The notes under the pieces are model-generated. The model saw only the letters and a program-made list of their open reading frames with translations. It was not told the origin of the DNA and did not search any database. Below, piece by piece: positions 51,320 to 61,711 of a stretch of 64,000 nt of DNA (its first letter is position 1; each line of letters opens with the position of its first letter). Made by a program: the position numbers and the translations under genes. Source of the stretch: Pseudomonas batumici (GTDB taxonomy: Bacteria; Pseudomonadota; Gammaproteobacteria; Pseudomonadales; Pseudomonadaceae); the NCBI RefSeq assembly GCF_000820515.1, contig NZ_JXDG01000047.1, positions 1-64,000 on the forward strand. The letters are read 5' to 3'.

Positions 51320-53428
51320 ATGTCTCCAAGAACCCCGGTCAAACCCACATCGTCCACCATCAGGGTGCCTGGCCCCAGGTTGCCGGACCTTCCCGAATCC
51401 TTGAGACCATCAATCCCACCCGGACCGCACATCAGCGGCCTGCGCCCGCACCACCTGGACAACCCAGCAGTTTCCAGCGGTCAGGCTCATCCCCATTCTC
51501 GACCGACAACCGACACGCCAACGGAGCAGAACCTGCAACTGACGGATCTGCCGGATCAGGCCAGGACCGCCCCCCCCGATTCACTGGGGAGCTACCGGGT
51601 CGGCACGACCGGAGCATTGCCGCCGCCCAACCAGCAGGGCCTGCGGATCATCAAGAACCGTCAATACGTCGATCTCGATGACGGTGGCACGGTCATGGTC
51701 GCGTATGACGCGCAACTCGAGACCTACCGGGCAAAACGCGCCAATGAACTGCTGCCGTCCGGCCCCGCGCTTTATCGGATCGGCAACGGCAGCACCTGGG
51801 GACCGGAGCCCATGGCGGCGTCCGTCGATCAGCCCACGGCCAGCCCGCCACCGCGCAAACGACCACGCCTGGTTGACGACCCGCCGCGGGCATCGGTTGT
51901 CGTCGTGCCCAAATTCGGCTATTCCACCCCGAGCCCCTACACCCGTCTCGCGGGCCCTGACAGCCAGGGTTACTACCGCCTGAAAAAGCTTGATGCCGAT
52001 CACGCCGAGGACAGCCTGTACGCGTTCAGCAAGGACGACGACCACTGGGTACTGGTTGACCCGCCAGAGGGGCGGATGGACTCGAGCGGTCAGTCGATTG
52101 CCGCCGAACGACTGCCCTCCTGGACCGACCGCGATATCTGGGAACACTACGGGCTTCACGGCAACGACATCACGCGTTTCCGCTCCGAGGCCGAAACGAC
52201 CGGCAGAAAGCCTCAATGGGCCCACGCCCGTTCAGAGGGCAGGACCCGGGACCAATTGATACGGGCGCTGAAATGGGCCCATCCAGACAAGAGCGCTGAA
52301 GAACGCGGGCAGATCCTGCAAGGCTACAACCTGCTTCCGAGCATGCTGCCGCGCCTGCAGCAGGCACTCCAGGAACACGCCAAGCTGCCTGAATGGGCAG
52401 AGGCGCACAAACTTCAGTCGGCGACCGAAACCCATCCACAGCGCTTTGACTTGCTGGAACAGGAAGTGCTGCCGCAAATCCGCAATATCCGGAACTTTGA
52501 ACCCCACTCGCTCGACCCGGATTTCGACGCTTACTACAGCCGGCCATTCCTCGAGGCATTCCTGCTCAAGATCGGCTACCGGAAAAACATCCATGGCTGC
52601 CTGTACCGGACGGATATCCCTGCCATGTTCAGGACGGAAGATCGCACGCCGTTCGAGCTGGCCAGGGATGGCTGCATGCTCGCGCGTGAAAACCATCCAC
52701 CCGGCTCGACCACGAAAAAAGCCTTGAGCGCCACCTTCAGCCTGAACGACGCGAAAAACTACAGTGTCGGTGGAGGGCCGGGCATCGGCCAATTGCGTTA
52801 CAACACGCAAACCAACAAATACCCCGGCAGACACCCCGACTCGGATAGCGACAGCGACGCCGACAGCGAGGCCAGCGCGGATGAGAGCGCGTCGAATACC
52901 AGCCAGGCCGCTTCGTCGTCAGCCTCGGGCAGCTCCCGCCAGCAGAGCGAAGCGGCATCGACCGGATCGGGCTCGCGCAGGCCGATTTCACTCGATAGCG
53001 AACGCGGCTATACAACCTACAGGCACCGGCAGACCACCAGCTTCATCTACATGATCGATACACGAAACGTCGAGGTCGTTCCGGGGCAGGAAAACCGCTT
53101 TTTCAACCATGATCCCCAGAAAATCAACTTCTTTCCTTACGATGATATCGAAGGGCACATTTCAGTTTCCGACAGAGGCGTCAGTGCCGAGCGGATATGG
53201 CTGGTCAACTCCAGCCTGACCCGTGCCGCCAATGTCCGCGCAATCCATCAGGCCGCGGGACAAACCGCCGCCGACATCGAGAGTGCAACCTGGAGTGGTG
53301 TCGACAACAGCGCGGTCTACGATCGGTTGATCGACCAGGTGGCCGCTTCCGGCGGGACGGTGCTGAATTGGCCCGCCAACGGAAAAATCTTTGCCGATGA
53401 CGTGACCTGGCCAGCCCCGGACAGCTGA
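51320..53428 (+). CDS. Probable ADP-ribosyltransferase-fold toxin (702 aa)
   Basis: A multi-part protein. A Pro-rich N-terminus (1–130) and a basic patch PRKRPR (178–183, nuclear-localisation-like) precede a central helical part. The C-terminal domain reads as the cholera/heat-labile-enterotoxin ADP-ribosyltransferase fold: LYRTD with R430, the S-T-S-like segment LSATFSLNDA (S470), the strand FIYMIDT, and DDIEGHISVSDRGVSAERI (E611). The usual E-x-E is E-G-H here, so the catalytic Glu position is His613, and activity is uncertain. A Ser/Asp-rich low-complexity insert (507–552) interrupts the fold. There is no signal peptide. AGGT supports the ATG. It is followed co-directionally by the NEL ligase gene. 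Confidence 0.72.
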   Translation: MSPRTPVKPTSSTIRVPGPRLPDLPESLRPSIPPGPHISGLRPHHLDNPAVSSGQAHPHSRPTTDTPTEQNLQLTDLPDQARTAPPDSLGSYRVGTTGALPPPNQQGLRIIKNRQYVDLDDGGTVMVAYDAQLETYRAKRANELLPSGPALYRIGNGSTWGPEPMAASVDQPTASPPPRKRPRLVDDPPRASVVVVPKFGYSTPSPYTRLAGPDSQGYYRLKKLDADHAEDSLYAFSKDDDHWVLVDPPEGRMDSSGQSIAAERLPSWTDRDIWEHYGLHGNDITRFRSEAETTGRKPQWAHARSEGRTRDQLIRALKWAHPDKSAEERGQILQGYNLLPSMLPRLQQALQEHAKLPEWAEAHKLQSATETHPQRFDLLEQEVLPQIRNIRNFEPHSLDPDFDAYYSRPFLEAFLLKIGYRKNIHGCLYRTDIPAMFRTEDRTPFELARDGCMLARENHPPGSTTKKALSATFSLNDAKNYSVGGGPGIGQLRYNTQTNKYPGRHPDSDSDSDADSEASADESASNTSQAASSSASGSSRQQSEAASTGSGSRRPISLDSERGYTTYRHRQTTSFIYMIDTRNVEVVPGQENRFFNHDPQKINFFPYDDIEGHISVSDRGVSAERIWLVNSSLTRAANVRAIHQAAGQTAADIESATWSGVDNSAVYDRLIDQVAASGGTVLNWPANGKIFADDVTWPAPDS

Positions 53429-53669
53429 TTTCACCTCCTGATCGGCTGAATACCCAGCACAGTCCCAACCGCTGCCCATTCGAATAATGAATCGGGCAGC
53501 ACACAACGACAGCGGCTAGCACGAGATGATAGCCAGAAGGCCATAACCGGCTATTTTTCAGGCTCGGATTATTGATACTAACTAGCTGATTAAACTCAAC
53601 TTTTTCAACTTTTATAGCCACGCGTTGAGCATAAGCTGAAAGCCTCATTCACAGAAAAAGTTGATCTTC
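53429..53669. other. Gap between the ART-like and NEL-ligase genes
   Basis: About 240 bp, noticeably AT-richer near its right end. No short immunity-like ORF with a ribosome site was found on either strand. Confidence 0.5.
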
Positions 53670-56600
53670 ATGAGTACCCAGCAACCCCCACTTGCCGCCC
53701 CCGCCAGCCAGGTGCGATCGACCAGGAACCATCGCCTGATCCTCAAGCGACTCCCCTCCTGGTTGACCCAGGCGCCCCTCGAACGGCGCCTGGCATTCGC
53801 CACGCGCCTCAGGCAGAGCCAGATGTCCAAAGCCGCACTGGCGCGCCATCTGCACGGTTTCAAAAGCGTCAAGGACTTTGCCGCGCCGCTGCTCTCCCAG
53901 GCCCTCGACGACCACTATGGTCCGGGCCTGGACATTCACCACGACCAACTCCGCCACGTCCATATCCTGGCCGCCGCCACCCTCGGTGAACCGCGTCGGG
54001 AGAACATTGTCCTGCAGAGCCTGTTGCAAGCCGCCCTGCAGAACTTCGAAAGCAGCGAAACCGGCGCATTCGGTTTCGACCACGGCTCGGCCATCCTGCG
54101 TAAAAGTACCGCGCTCCTGAAAAAGCCCATCACCCCACCGGACTTCGCCACCGTCTGTCGCCGGCTCGACCTGGGCGGCCAGTACAAAAGACACGTCGAA
54201 CATTTTTTCCTGCGCACCGAGCGAAACCGCCCAAGCCCGCTGTTCAAGACCCTCTTCGAGCAACAGGAACGCGACGAACTGGCGGTGCAGGCGGAAATCG
54301 CCCTGATCAAAGGCAACCTGGATCCATCGGCCTACCAGATGCTGCAAGGCCTGCTCGACCCGACGCAGACACCCCGTTGGGACAATCATCCCGTGCACTG
54401 CTCCTACCTGACCCTGCTCGACTTTCCGAACGTCGACAGCGGCGCTTGGGGCGCGTTGCTCAAGGGCGTGCTGCTGATCGAGCACGGCGCTCCCTCAAGC
54501 AGCGGCGAGCAGCCCTGCGTGGCCTACCTGTCGGGTGATCCGCACCAGGCCCTCAAGCGCTATTCGTCCTTCAACGCATTCCACGATGAACTCAGGGAAC
54601 GGCTGCGGGCTAAACCCTACCAGGCCTTCTTCAAACGCTATGTTCACCTGCGCACCCAACCGGCGCTCTTCCATGCCCTCGACAACTGCCTGAACCCGCT
54701 CGACCCCGTCACCGGGCAGCGTAAGCCAGCCCGGCACGCCGACCTGCGCCTGGAGAAAAGCTCACTGGGCGACCACCCTTTCGACGAGTTCTGCGTCCTG
54801 CAAACAGTCAAGAAGCTCGACGACGCCCGCGTCAGCGCGGTGCCCACGGACGACGAGGACAAGAAGACCCGCACCGCTCGCCTGCGCTCGTTGCTGAACT
54901 GGGGGGTCAACCTGTTGTTCCTGGTGCCCGGGCTCGGCGAGGCAATGCTCGCGGTCGCCGCCGCGCAACTGATCGTGCAGCTCTACAACGGCATCGAAGA
55001 ATGGAGCCATGGAGAGAAAATGCAGGCGGTGCTCGGCTTCATGGGCGTGCTGCTGAACGTTGAACTGCTGGGACTGGGGGCCGTCATGACCCTGGATTTC
55101 GAAGGTTCGGCGTTTATCGAAGGACTCAAGCCGATCAAGTCTCCCCAGGGCGAGCCGGCACTCTGGAAACCCGACCTGACCCCCTATGAACACCCGCTGC
55201 CCGACACGGCGGAGCTAAACCCCGATGCCGCGGGGCTCTATCACCATCAGGACAAGACCTACCTGGGTCTCAATGGCCGCCATTACCGGATCAGACCCGG
55301 CGCAACCGCCAAGCGCTTCCACCTGCAACACCCGAGCAACCCCGACGCCTACGCACCACTGATCCATCACAACGGCAAGGGCGCCTGGCTCCATGAGTTC
55401 GAGCAACCCTTGCAGTGGCGGCAACCGCAGCTGTTTTCCCGACTGGGGCCGGATGCGGCCAGCCTGGACCCGGCGTCGGCAAAAAAAATCATGCAACTGA
55501 GCGGGGTCGACGACGATGTCCTGCGCCTGCTGCACCTGGACCGGGAACCGCCCCCGGCCTTGCTCGAAGACAGCGTGACCCGTTTCAAGCTCGACCGCGA
55601 CCTCAAGCACCTGGTGCAGCGCCTGCAAAGCGGTGGCGCGGCCAACAGTTCACTGGACGAACTGCACATGGAACTGCAATTGCTGACCGACGAGCCGGTC
55701 TGGCCACCCTCGAAAGTGTTGCGGTTGCTGGACCGACGTGGCGCCGCGCTGAAGGAATACCCCGCCGGCCAGGTGCAAGCGTTGCAGCGCATCGACCTCC
55801 GATGGCCCGGTCTCAACGCCAACCAACTGCTGCAAAAGGTCCTGGAAAACCTCGACGAGGCCGAGATCCGCAGTTTGCTGGGCGAGGACTTCGGGGCCGG
55901 GCCCGTCAGCCTGGATGCGCGTACCGTGGCCCTCAGGCGCAAACTCGCGACGCAAGCCGCCAGCCGCCGCACGGCGCTGTTCGATTCACACTACAGCTAT
56001 CGCACCCAGACCAACGACCCCGCCATTGCCGTGATCCGCAAGGAGTTTCCAGTCCTTCCTGCTCCGGTCGCGCAGGAATTGCTCGCAAACGCCAGTCCGG
56101 CCGAGCGGCGGTTGCTGCTCAAGGCCAGGCGCGTACCGTTGCGACTGGCCGAAGAGGCCCGCTATTACAGTCGCGACGTGCGCCTGGCGCGCACCCAGGA
56201 AGGACTCTATCTCGACACGACGAACAACCCCGATACCGACAAGCTGATCCTGAGCCAGATCGGCAAGCTGCCGGGCTGGTCGGACCAGGTTCGTCTCGAA
56301 ATACGCGAGCCCTACTTCGGCGGGCCCTTGCTCGACAGCCTCGGCGCGGAGCAGGCACCGATTCGCAAGGTACTGGTTAAAAATGGCGACCAGTACGAAG
56401 CCCATGACGCCCTGGGCCAGGAGCTGCACGGTCCGGACAATCTCTACAGCAGTGTCCTGCACGCCCTGCCCGATACCGAGCGCAAGGCCTTGGGGTTTCC
56501 CGGAACCCATGAGGCCGCCGGCCTGAAGCAGACCGTGCTCGATCAACCATTACCGCCGCGCAAGGAGCTGGAAAAACTCCTTGGCCTGCCCCCCACCAAG

Positions 56601-58664
56601 CCCAACGAAACGCCGCCGATGCGCCTGCCCGCCCGCCGTCCCGGCACGTCTGCTGCCGGACCCGAGGCGGCAGACAGAATCCTGGGCACCCGCTCCGCAG
56701 CCTTCACCGAGCTGGCGCAACGTCTTTACCCCGCGCATGCCTGGCGAGATGTGGAGGAGTTTCTCGAGATAAGGGGCCTGAACGAAGGCGCAGCGGTGCA
56801 GCGCCTGGAAGAACTGGAAAGCGAGTACAACACCTTGTGCGCGGAACTCGAAGCCTGGGTCGATACCCCGCCGGCTCCCCGAGAGGGCGTGATCATCAGG
56901 AGCTATATTGCCAGCAGGATCAAGCAATGCTGGCGCCGAGGCCCCTACCAAAGCACCTCCCAGGAAGGTTACCGGCTCGACATCGTGATTTACGAACGGG
57001 GCACCCGGCTACCGGTCCTGTCGGCCAACTTCAGCCACGTCAGCGAACTGGTCCTGAACCTGTCCCATCCGGACATCATCCAGGGACTGAACCGTTTTCT
57101 CGAGGGTTTCCCCCAGTTGAAACGCCTGTCCATCAGCGGCGGCTCTCTGACCGAGATTCCGCCCGCGCTGGGCTCGATGTCCGGACTGACCCACCTCAAC
57201 CTGAGCGGCCACCGTATCGTCCTGACCGAGGAAACGGCCACCCTGCTCGAAGGGCTGACCCGACTGAGGGATCTGAACCTGGCCTACAACCGGACCCTGG
57301 GCCGTTCGCCGGACTTCAGCGCGATGCTCGAGCTCAAGCGTATCGAGCTGAGCCACACCGGGCTCACCCATTGGCCGACCGGCTACCTGGACCTGCCGGA
57401 ACTGATCCGGCTTGACCTGAGTTCGAACCACCTGACCACTATCCCTTCCGCCGTCCTGGACACCAGCGCAGAGGGACAGCGCATCGCCAGGGCTATCAAC
57501 CTCTACAACAACCCCATTGCAACGGACTTTTTCGATGATGCCGTGTACTACTACTCGGAAACCGAGATCGACCTGGGGCTGGATATGCCGGCCGAATCGG
57601 ATTCGGACGCCGACCTGAGCGCAGGCGACTCGCCGGTGCATAGTCCGCAGGGCTTGCGGGGGCCCGTCTCACGCGACGAAAGTGCCTGGTTGCAAGGGCT
57701 CGACAGCCAGGCGCAGGAGGTCTTTCGCAATGACTGGATGCGCCTGGCCGGCGAGGAGCCGGTCGAGCAGTCCGAAGCGTTTTTCCGGGTGATCGGCGAT
57801 CTGAGTGAGTCGGCCGACTATGTCGACAATGCCGCGCGTCCGGGACTCCTGGACAAGGTCCGGCGCATGGTCGGCGCCGCGGTCGAAGACACCGAACTGC
57901 GGGAGAAACTCTTCGCCAAGGCCACCGCGCCGCAATCGGATGCCTGTGCCGACGGCATCGCCGTGGCGTTCAGCGACATGGGCCTCGACGTGTTGCTGCA
58001 TGAAGCCTACGCCGAGCCGGACGCCGGGAAGGTCGAGGCGAAGCTGCTGCAACTGGCGAAGGGTAAATCGCGCCTGGATCGCGTCAACGCCCAGGCCCGG
58101 GCCCTGATCAACCAACGCAAGGCCAGGGGCCAACGTCCCGATGAAGCGGAAGTCTACCTGGCCTTTCGCATCGGTCTGGGGGAACGGCTGGAACTGCCCT
58201 GGCAGGCCTCGAAGATGCATTACGGCAGAATTGCCGGGGTCACCCCGGAGCAGGTGGATGCGGCTTACCTGGCCATCCTCGAACAGGAGCGGCAGCCGAT
58301 GGATGTTGTCAGGCAGATCCTCAGGCAGGAGTTCTGGAAGGACTACCTGGAGATCCAGTACCTGCAGGAACTCAGCGAGAAAGAGGCGCTGCGCAACACC
58401 AAGAGCGACGCCATGTTGGACCTGCAATCGGCACAGGAACGCTGGTTCAATAATTCAAATCTGCCCGAGGAGGAAAAGACCAGGCTGGAGGCCGCGATGA
58501 AAGCGGCGGCCGCGACACTGGGCAAGTCCGAGGAGGAAGTGTTTGCCCGGCCCATGACCGACGCCGAATACCAGACCCTCTACGAAGCCATCGCGCGTGA
58601 ACACAGCGACGAGATGGAGCGCCTGACCGCAGCGGCGTTGCAGGAGCACGGACTGGCGCGCTAG
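53670..58664 (+). CDS. LRR protein with NEL-type E3 ubiquitin ligase domain (1664 aa)
   Basis: A giant host-directed effector candidate. A long N-terminal DUF6543/dermonecrotic-toxin-like region has hydrophobic stretches at about 408–440 and 448–475. Leucine-rich repeats lie at about 1126–1265 (LKRLSISGGSLTEIPPALGSM, LTHLNLSG, LRDLNLAYN, LIRLDLSSNHLTTIPSAVL). The C-terminal NEL domain (about 1350–1664) has the C-x-D catalytic motif ACADGIAVAF (Cys1426), as in IpaH/SspH ligases. NEL enzymes transfer ubiquitin in eukaryotic cells, so the natural target is probably a eukaryote. There is no signal peptide. The ATG at 53670 has a weak ribosome site. The secretion route is not visible locally. Confidence 0.85.
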   Translation: MSTQQPPLAAPASQVRSTRNHRLILKRLPSWLTQAPLERRLAFATRLRQSQMSKAALARHLHGFKSVKDFAAPLLSQALDDHYGPGLDIHHDQLRHVHILAAATLGEPRRENIVLQSLLQAALQNFESSETGAFGFDHGSAILRKSTALLKKPITPPDFATVCRRLDLGGQYKRHVEHFFLRTERNRPSPLFKTLFEQQERDELAVQAEIALIKGNLDPSAYQMLQGLLDPTQTPRWDNHPVHCSYLTLLDFPNVDSGAWGALLKGVLLIEHGAPSSSGEQPCVAYLSGDPHQALKRYSSFNAFHDELRERLRAKPYQAFFKRYVHLRTQPALFHALDNCLNPLDPVTGQRKPARHADLRLEKSSLGDHPFDEFCVLQTVKKLDDARVSAVPTDDEDKKTRTARLRSLLNWGVNLLFLVPGLGEAMLAVAAAQLIVQLYNGIEEWSHGEKMQAVLGFMGVLLNVELLGLGAVMTLDFEGSAFIEGLKPIKSPQGEPALWKPDLTPYEHPLPDTAELNPDAAGLYHHQDKTYLGLNGRHYRIRPGATAKRFHLQHPSNPDAYAPLIHHNGKGAWLHEFEQPLQWRQPQLFSRLGPDAASLDPASAKKIMQLSGVDDDVLRLLHLDREPPPALLEDSVTRFKLDRDLKHLVQRLQSGGAANSSLDELHMELQLLTDEPVWPPSKVLRLLDRRGAALKEYPAGQVQALQRIDLRWPGLNANQLLQKVLENLDEAEIRSLLGEDFGAGPVSLDARTVALRRKLATQAASRRTALFDSHYSYRTQTNDPAIAVIRKEFPVLPAPVAQELLANASPAERRLLLKARRVPLRLAEEARYYSRDVRLARTQEGLYLDTTNNPDTDKLILSQIGKLPGWSDQVRLEIREPYFGGPLLDSLGAEQAPIRKVLVKNGDQYEAHDALGQELHGPDNLYSSVLHALPDTERKALGFPGTHEAAGLKQTVLDQPLPPRKELEKLLGLPPTKPNETPPMRLPARRPGTSAAGPEAADRILGTRSAAFTELAQRLYPAHAWRDVEEFLEIRGLNEGAAVQRLEELESEYNTLCAELEAWVDTPPAPREGVIIRSYIASRIKQCWRRGPYQSTSQEGYRLDIVIYERGTRLPVLSANFSHVSELVLNLSHPDIIQGLNRFLEGFPQLKRLSISGGSLTEIPPALGSMSGLTHLNLSGHRIVLTEETATLLEGLTRLRDLNLAYNRTLGRSPDFSAMLELKRIELSHTGLTHWPTGYLDLPELIRLDLSSNHLTTIPSAVLDTSAEGQRIARAINLYNNPIATDFFDDAVYYYSETEIDLGLDMPAESDSDADLSAGDSPVHSPQGLRGPVSRDESAWLQGLDSQAQEVFRNDWMRLAGEEPVEQSEAFFRVIGDLSESADYVDNAARPGLLDKVRRMVGAAVEDTELREKLFAKATAPQSDACADGIAVAFSDMGLDVLLHEAYAEPDAGKVEAKLLQLAKGKSRLDRVNAQARALINQRKARGQRPDEAEVYLAFRIGLGERLELPWQASKMHYGRIAGVTPEQVDAAYLAILEQERQPMDVVRQILRQEFWKDYLEIQYLQELSEKEALRNTKSDAMLDLQSAQERWFNNSNLPEEEKTRLEAAMKAAAATLGKSEEEVFARPMTDAEYQTLYEAIAREHSDEMERLTAAALQEHGLAR

Positions 58665-58696
58665 TTCCAAAACCGCTCTTACATCCGCAGAGATCT

Positions 58697-58724
58697 GTGG
58701 CGAACGGGCTTGCCCGCTCGCCAC
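58697..58724. repeat. Hairpin repeat GTGGCGA-CGGGC / GCCCG-TCGCCAC
   Basis: GTGGCGAACGGGC and GCCCGCTCGCCAC form 13-bp arms with one mismatch around a TT loop. It is another common pseudomonad intergenic repeat, 32 bp after the NEL ligase stop, and may end its transcript. Confidence 0.75.
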
Positions 58725-58790
58725 ACGATCCCGGGCCTGCTGGGCCAAGCGCCAAAGCACGGGTCGGGGCGCTCCGGCGAAAATGTCCGA

Positions 58791-58819
58791 TTGACAGCCA
58801 GCCCCATCACCTTTACGTT
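58791..58819 (+). promoter_or_regulatory. Promoter of liuABCD
   Basis: TTGACA (58791–58796) and TACGTT (58814–58819) are separated by 17 bp. The -10 lies inside the LiuR palindrome, so bound LiuR would block RNA polymerase. Confidence 0.6.
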
Positions 58820-58830
58820 AACGTAAAGGT
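58809..58830. promoter_or_regulatory. LiuR operator upstream of liuA
   Basis: A perfect 22-bp palindrome whose half is ACCTTTACGTT, with the TTTACGT-N2-ACGTAAA core of LiuR sites. It ends 51 bp before the liuA ATG and is stronger than the site at liuR. Confidence 0.9.
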
Positions 58831-58881
58831 GAGCATTCACTCACACCAACGCCTTGCTCAACCCATAACAAAAGGTGCCCC

Positions 58882-60045
58882 ATGAGCTATCCGACCCTGA
58901 ACTTCGACCTCGGCGAAACCCTCGACATGCTCCGCGACCAGGTGCGCACCTTCGTCGCCCGGGAGCTGGCACCCCGGGCCGCGCAAATCGACGTGGACAA
59001 CCTGTTCCCCGCCGACATGTGGCGCAAGTTCGGCGACATGGGCCTGCTGGGCATCACCGTGCCGGAAGAATACGGCGGCGCCGGCCTCGGCTACCTGGCC
59101 CATGTGGTGGCCATGGAAGAAATCAGCCGCGGCTCGGCCTCGGTCGCCCTCTCCTATGGCGCCCACTCCAACCTCTGCGTCAACCAGATCAACCGCAACG
59201 GCAATCACGCACAGAAAACCCAATACCTGCCGAAGCTGATCAGCGGCGAACATGTCGGCGCCCTGGCCATGAGCGAACCCAACGCCGGCTCCGACGTGGT
59301 CTCGATGAAACTGCGCGCCGACAAGCGCGGCGACCACTACGTGCTCAACGGCAGCAAGACCTGGATCACCAACGGCCCCGACGCCAACACCTACGTGATC
59401 TACGCCAAGACCGACCTGGACAAGGGCCCACACGGCATCACCGCCTTCATCGTCGAGCGCGACTGGAAAGGCTTCAGCCGCAGCAACAAGTTCGACAAGC
59501 TCGGCATGCGCGGCTCCAACACCTGCGAGCTGTTCTTCGATGACGTCGAAGTGCCGGAAGAAAACATCCTCGGCGTGCTGGGCGGCGGCGTGAAAGTGCT
59601 GATGAGCGGCCTGGACTACGAGCGCGTGGTGCTCTCCGGCGGCCCGACCGGGATCATGCAGGCCTGCCTGGACCTGGTGCTGCCCTACATCCACGACCGC
59701 AAGCAATTCGGCCAGAGCATCGGCGAGTTCCAGCTGATCCAGGGCAAGGTCGCCGACATGTACACCCAGCTCAACGCCAGCCGTGCCTACCTCTACGCCG
59801 TGGCCCGGGCCTGCGAGCGTGGCGAGACCACCCGCAAGGACGCCGCCGGGGTGATCCTCTACAGCGCCGAGCGCGCAACCCAGATGGCCCTCGACGCGAT
59901 CCAGATCCTCGGCGGCAACGGCTACATCAACGAATTCCCCGCCGGGCGCCTGCTGCGCGACGCCAAGCTGTATGAAATCGGCGCCGGCACCAGCGAGATC
60001 CGCCGCATGCTGATCGGCCGCGAACTGTTCAACGAAACCCGCTGA
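58882..60045 (+). CDS. liuA: Isovaleryl-CoA dehydrogenase
   Basis: A 387-aa FAD enzyme turning isovaleryl-CoA into 3-methylcrotonyl-CoA. AMSEPNAGSDVVSMKL is the flavin/substrate motif. LDYERVVLSGGPTGIMQACLDLV carries the catalytic Glu in the IVD-specific position on helix G (short- and medium-chain ACADs have it elsewhere). IQILGGNGYINEFPAGRLLRDAKLYEIGAGTSEIRR closes the protein. First gene of liuABCD, with a LiuR box upstream. AAGGTG precedes the ATG. Confidence 0.96.
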   Translation: MSYPTLNFDLGETLDMLRDQVRTFVARELAPRAAQIDVDNLFPADMWRKFGDMGLLGITVPEEYGGAGLGYLAHVVAMEEISRGSASVALSYGAHSNLCVNQINRNGNHAQKTQYLPKLISGEHVGALAMSEPNAGSDVVSMKLRADKRGDHYVLNGSKTWITNGPDANTYVIYAKTDLDKGPHGITAFIVERDWKGFSRSNKFDKLGMRGSNTCELFFDDVEVPEENILGVLGGGVKVLMSGLDYERVVLSGGPTGIMQACLDLVLPYIHDRKQFGQSIGEFQLIQGKVADMYTQLNASRAYLYAVARACERGETTRKDAAGVILYSAERATQMALDAIQILGGNGYINEFPAGRLLRDAKLYEIGAGTSEIRRMLIGRELFNETR

Positions 60046-60056
60046 GGGGCGCGCAC

Positions 60057-61664
<1,608 letters not shown>

Positions 61665-61711
61665 CCGGCGGGGACAACGCCAGCGCCTACAAAAGCTGCA
61701 CAGGACCCGAC

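Noticed and set aside
53205..53648. Minus-strand ORF considered as an immunity gene for the ART-like toxin
   Set aside because: It overlaps the toxin gene's 3' end in antisense, has no ribosome site and no fold-like pattern.
58697..58724. Hairpin after the NEL ligase considered as a dedicated intrinsic terminator
   Set aside because: No T-tract follows it and its sequence is a common dispersed pseudomonad repeat, so it is listed as a repeat that may assist termination.
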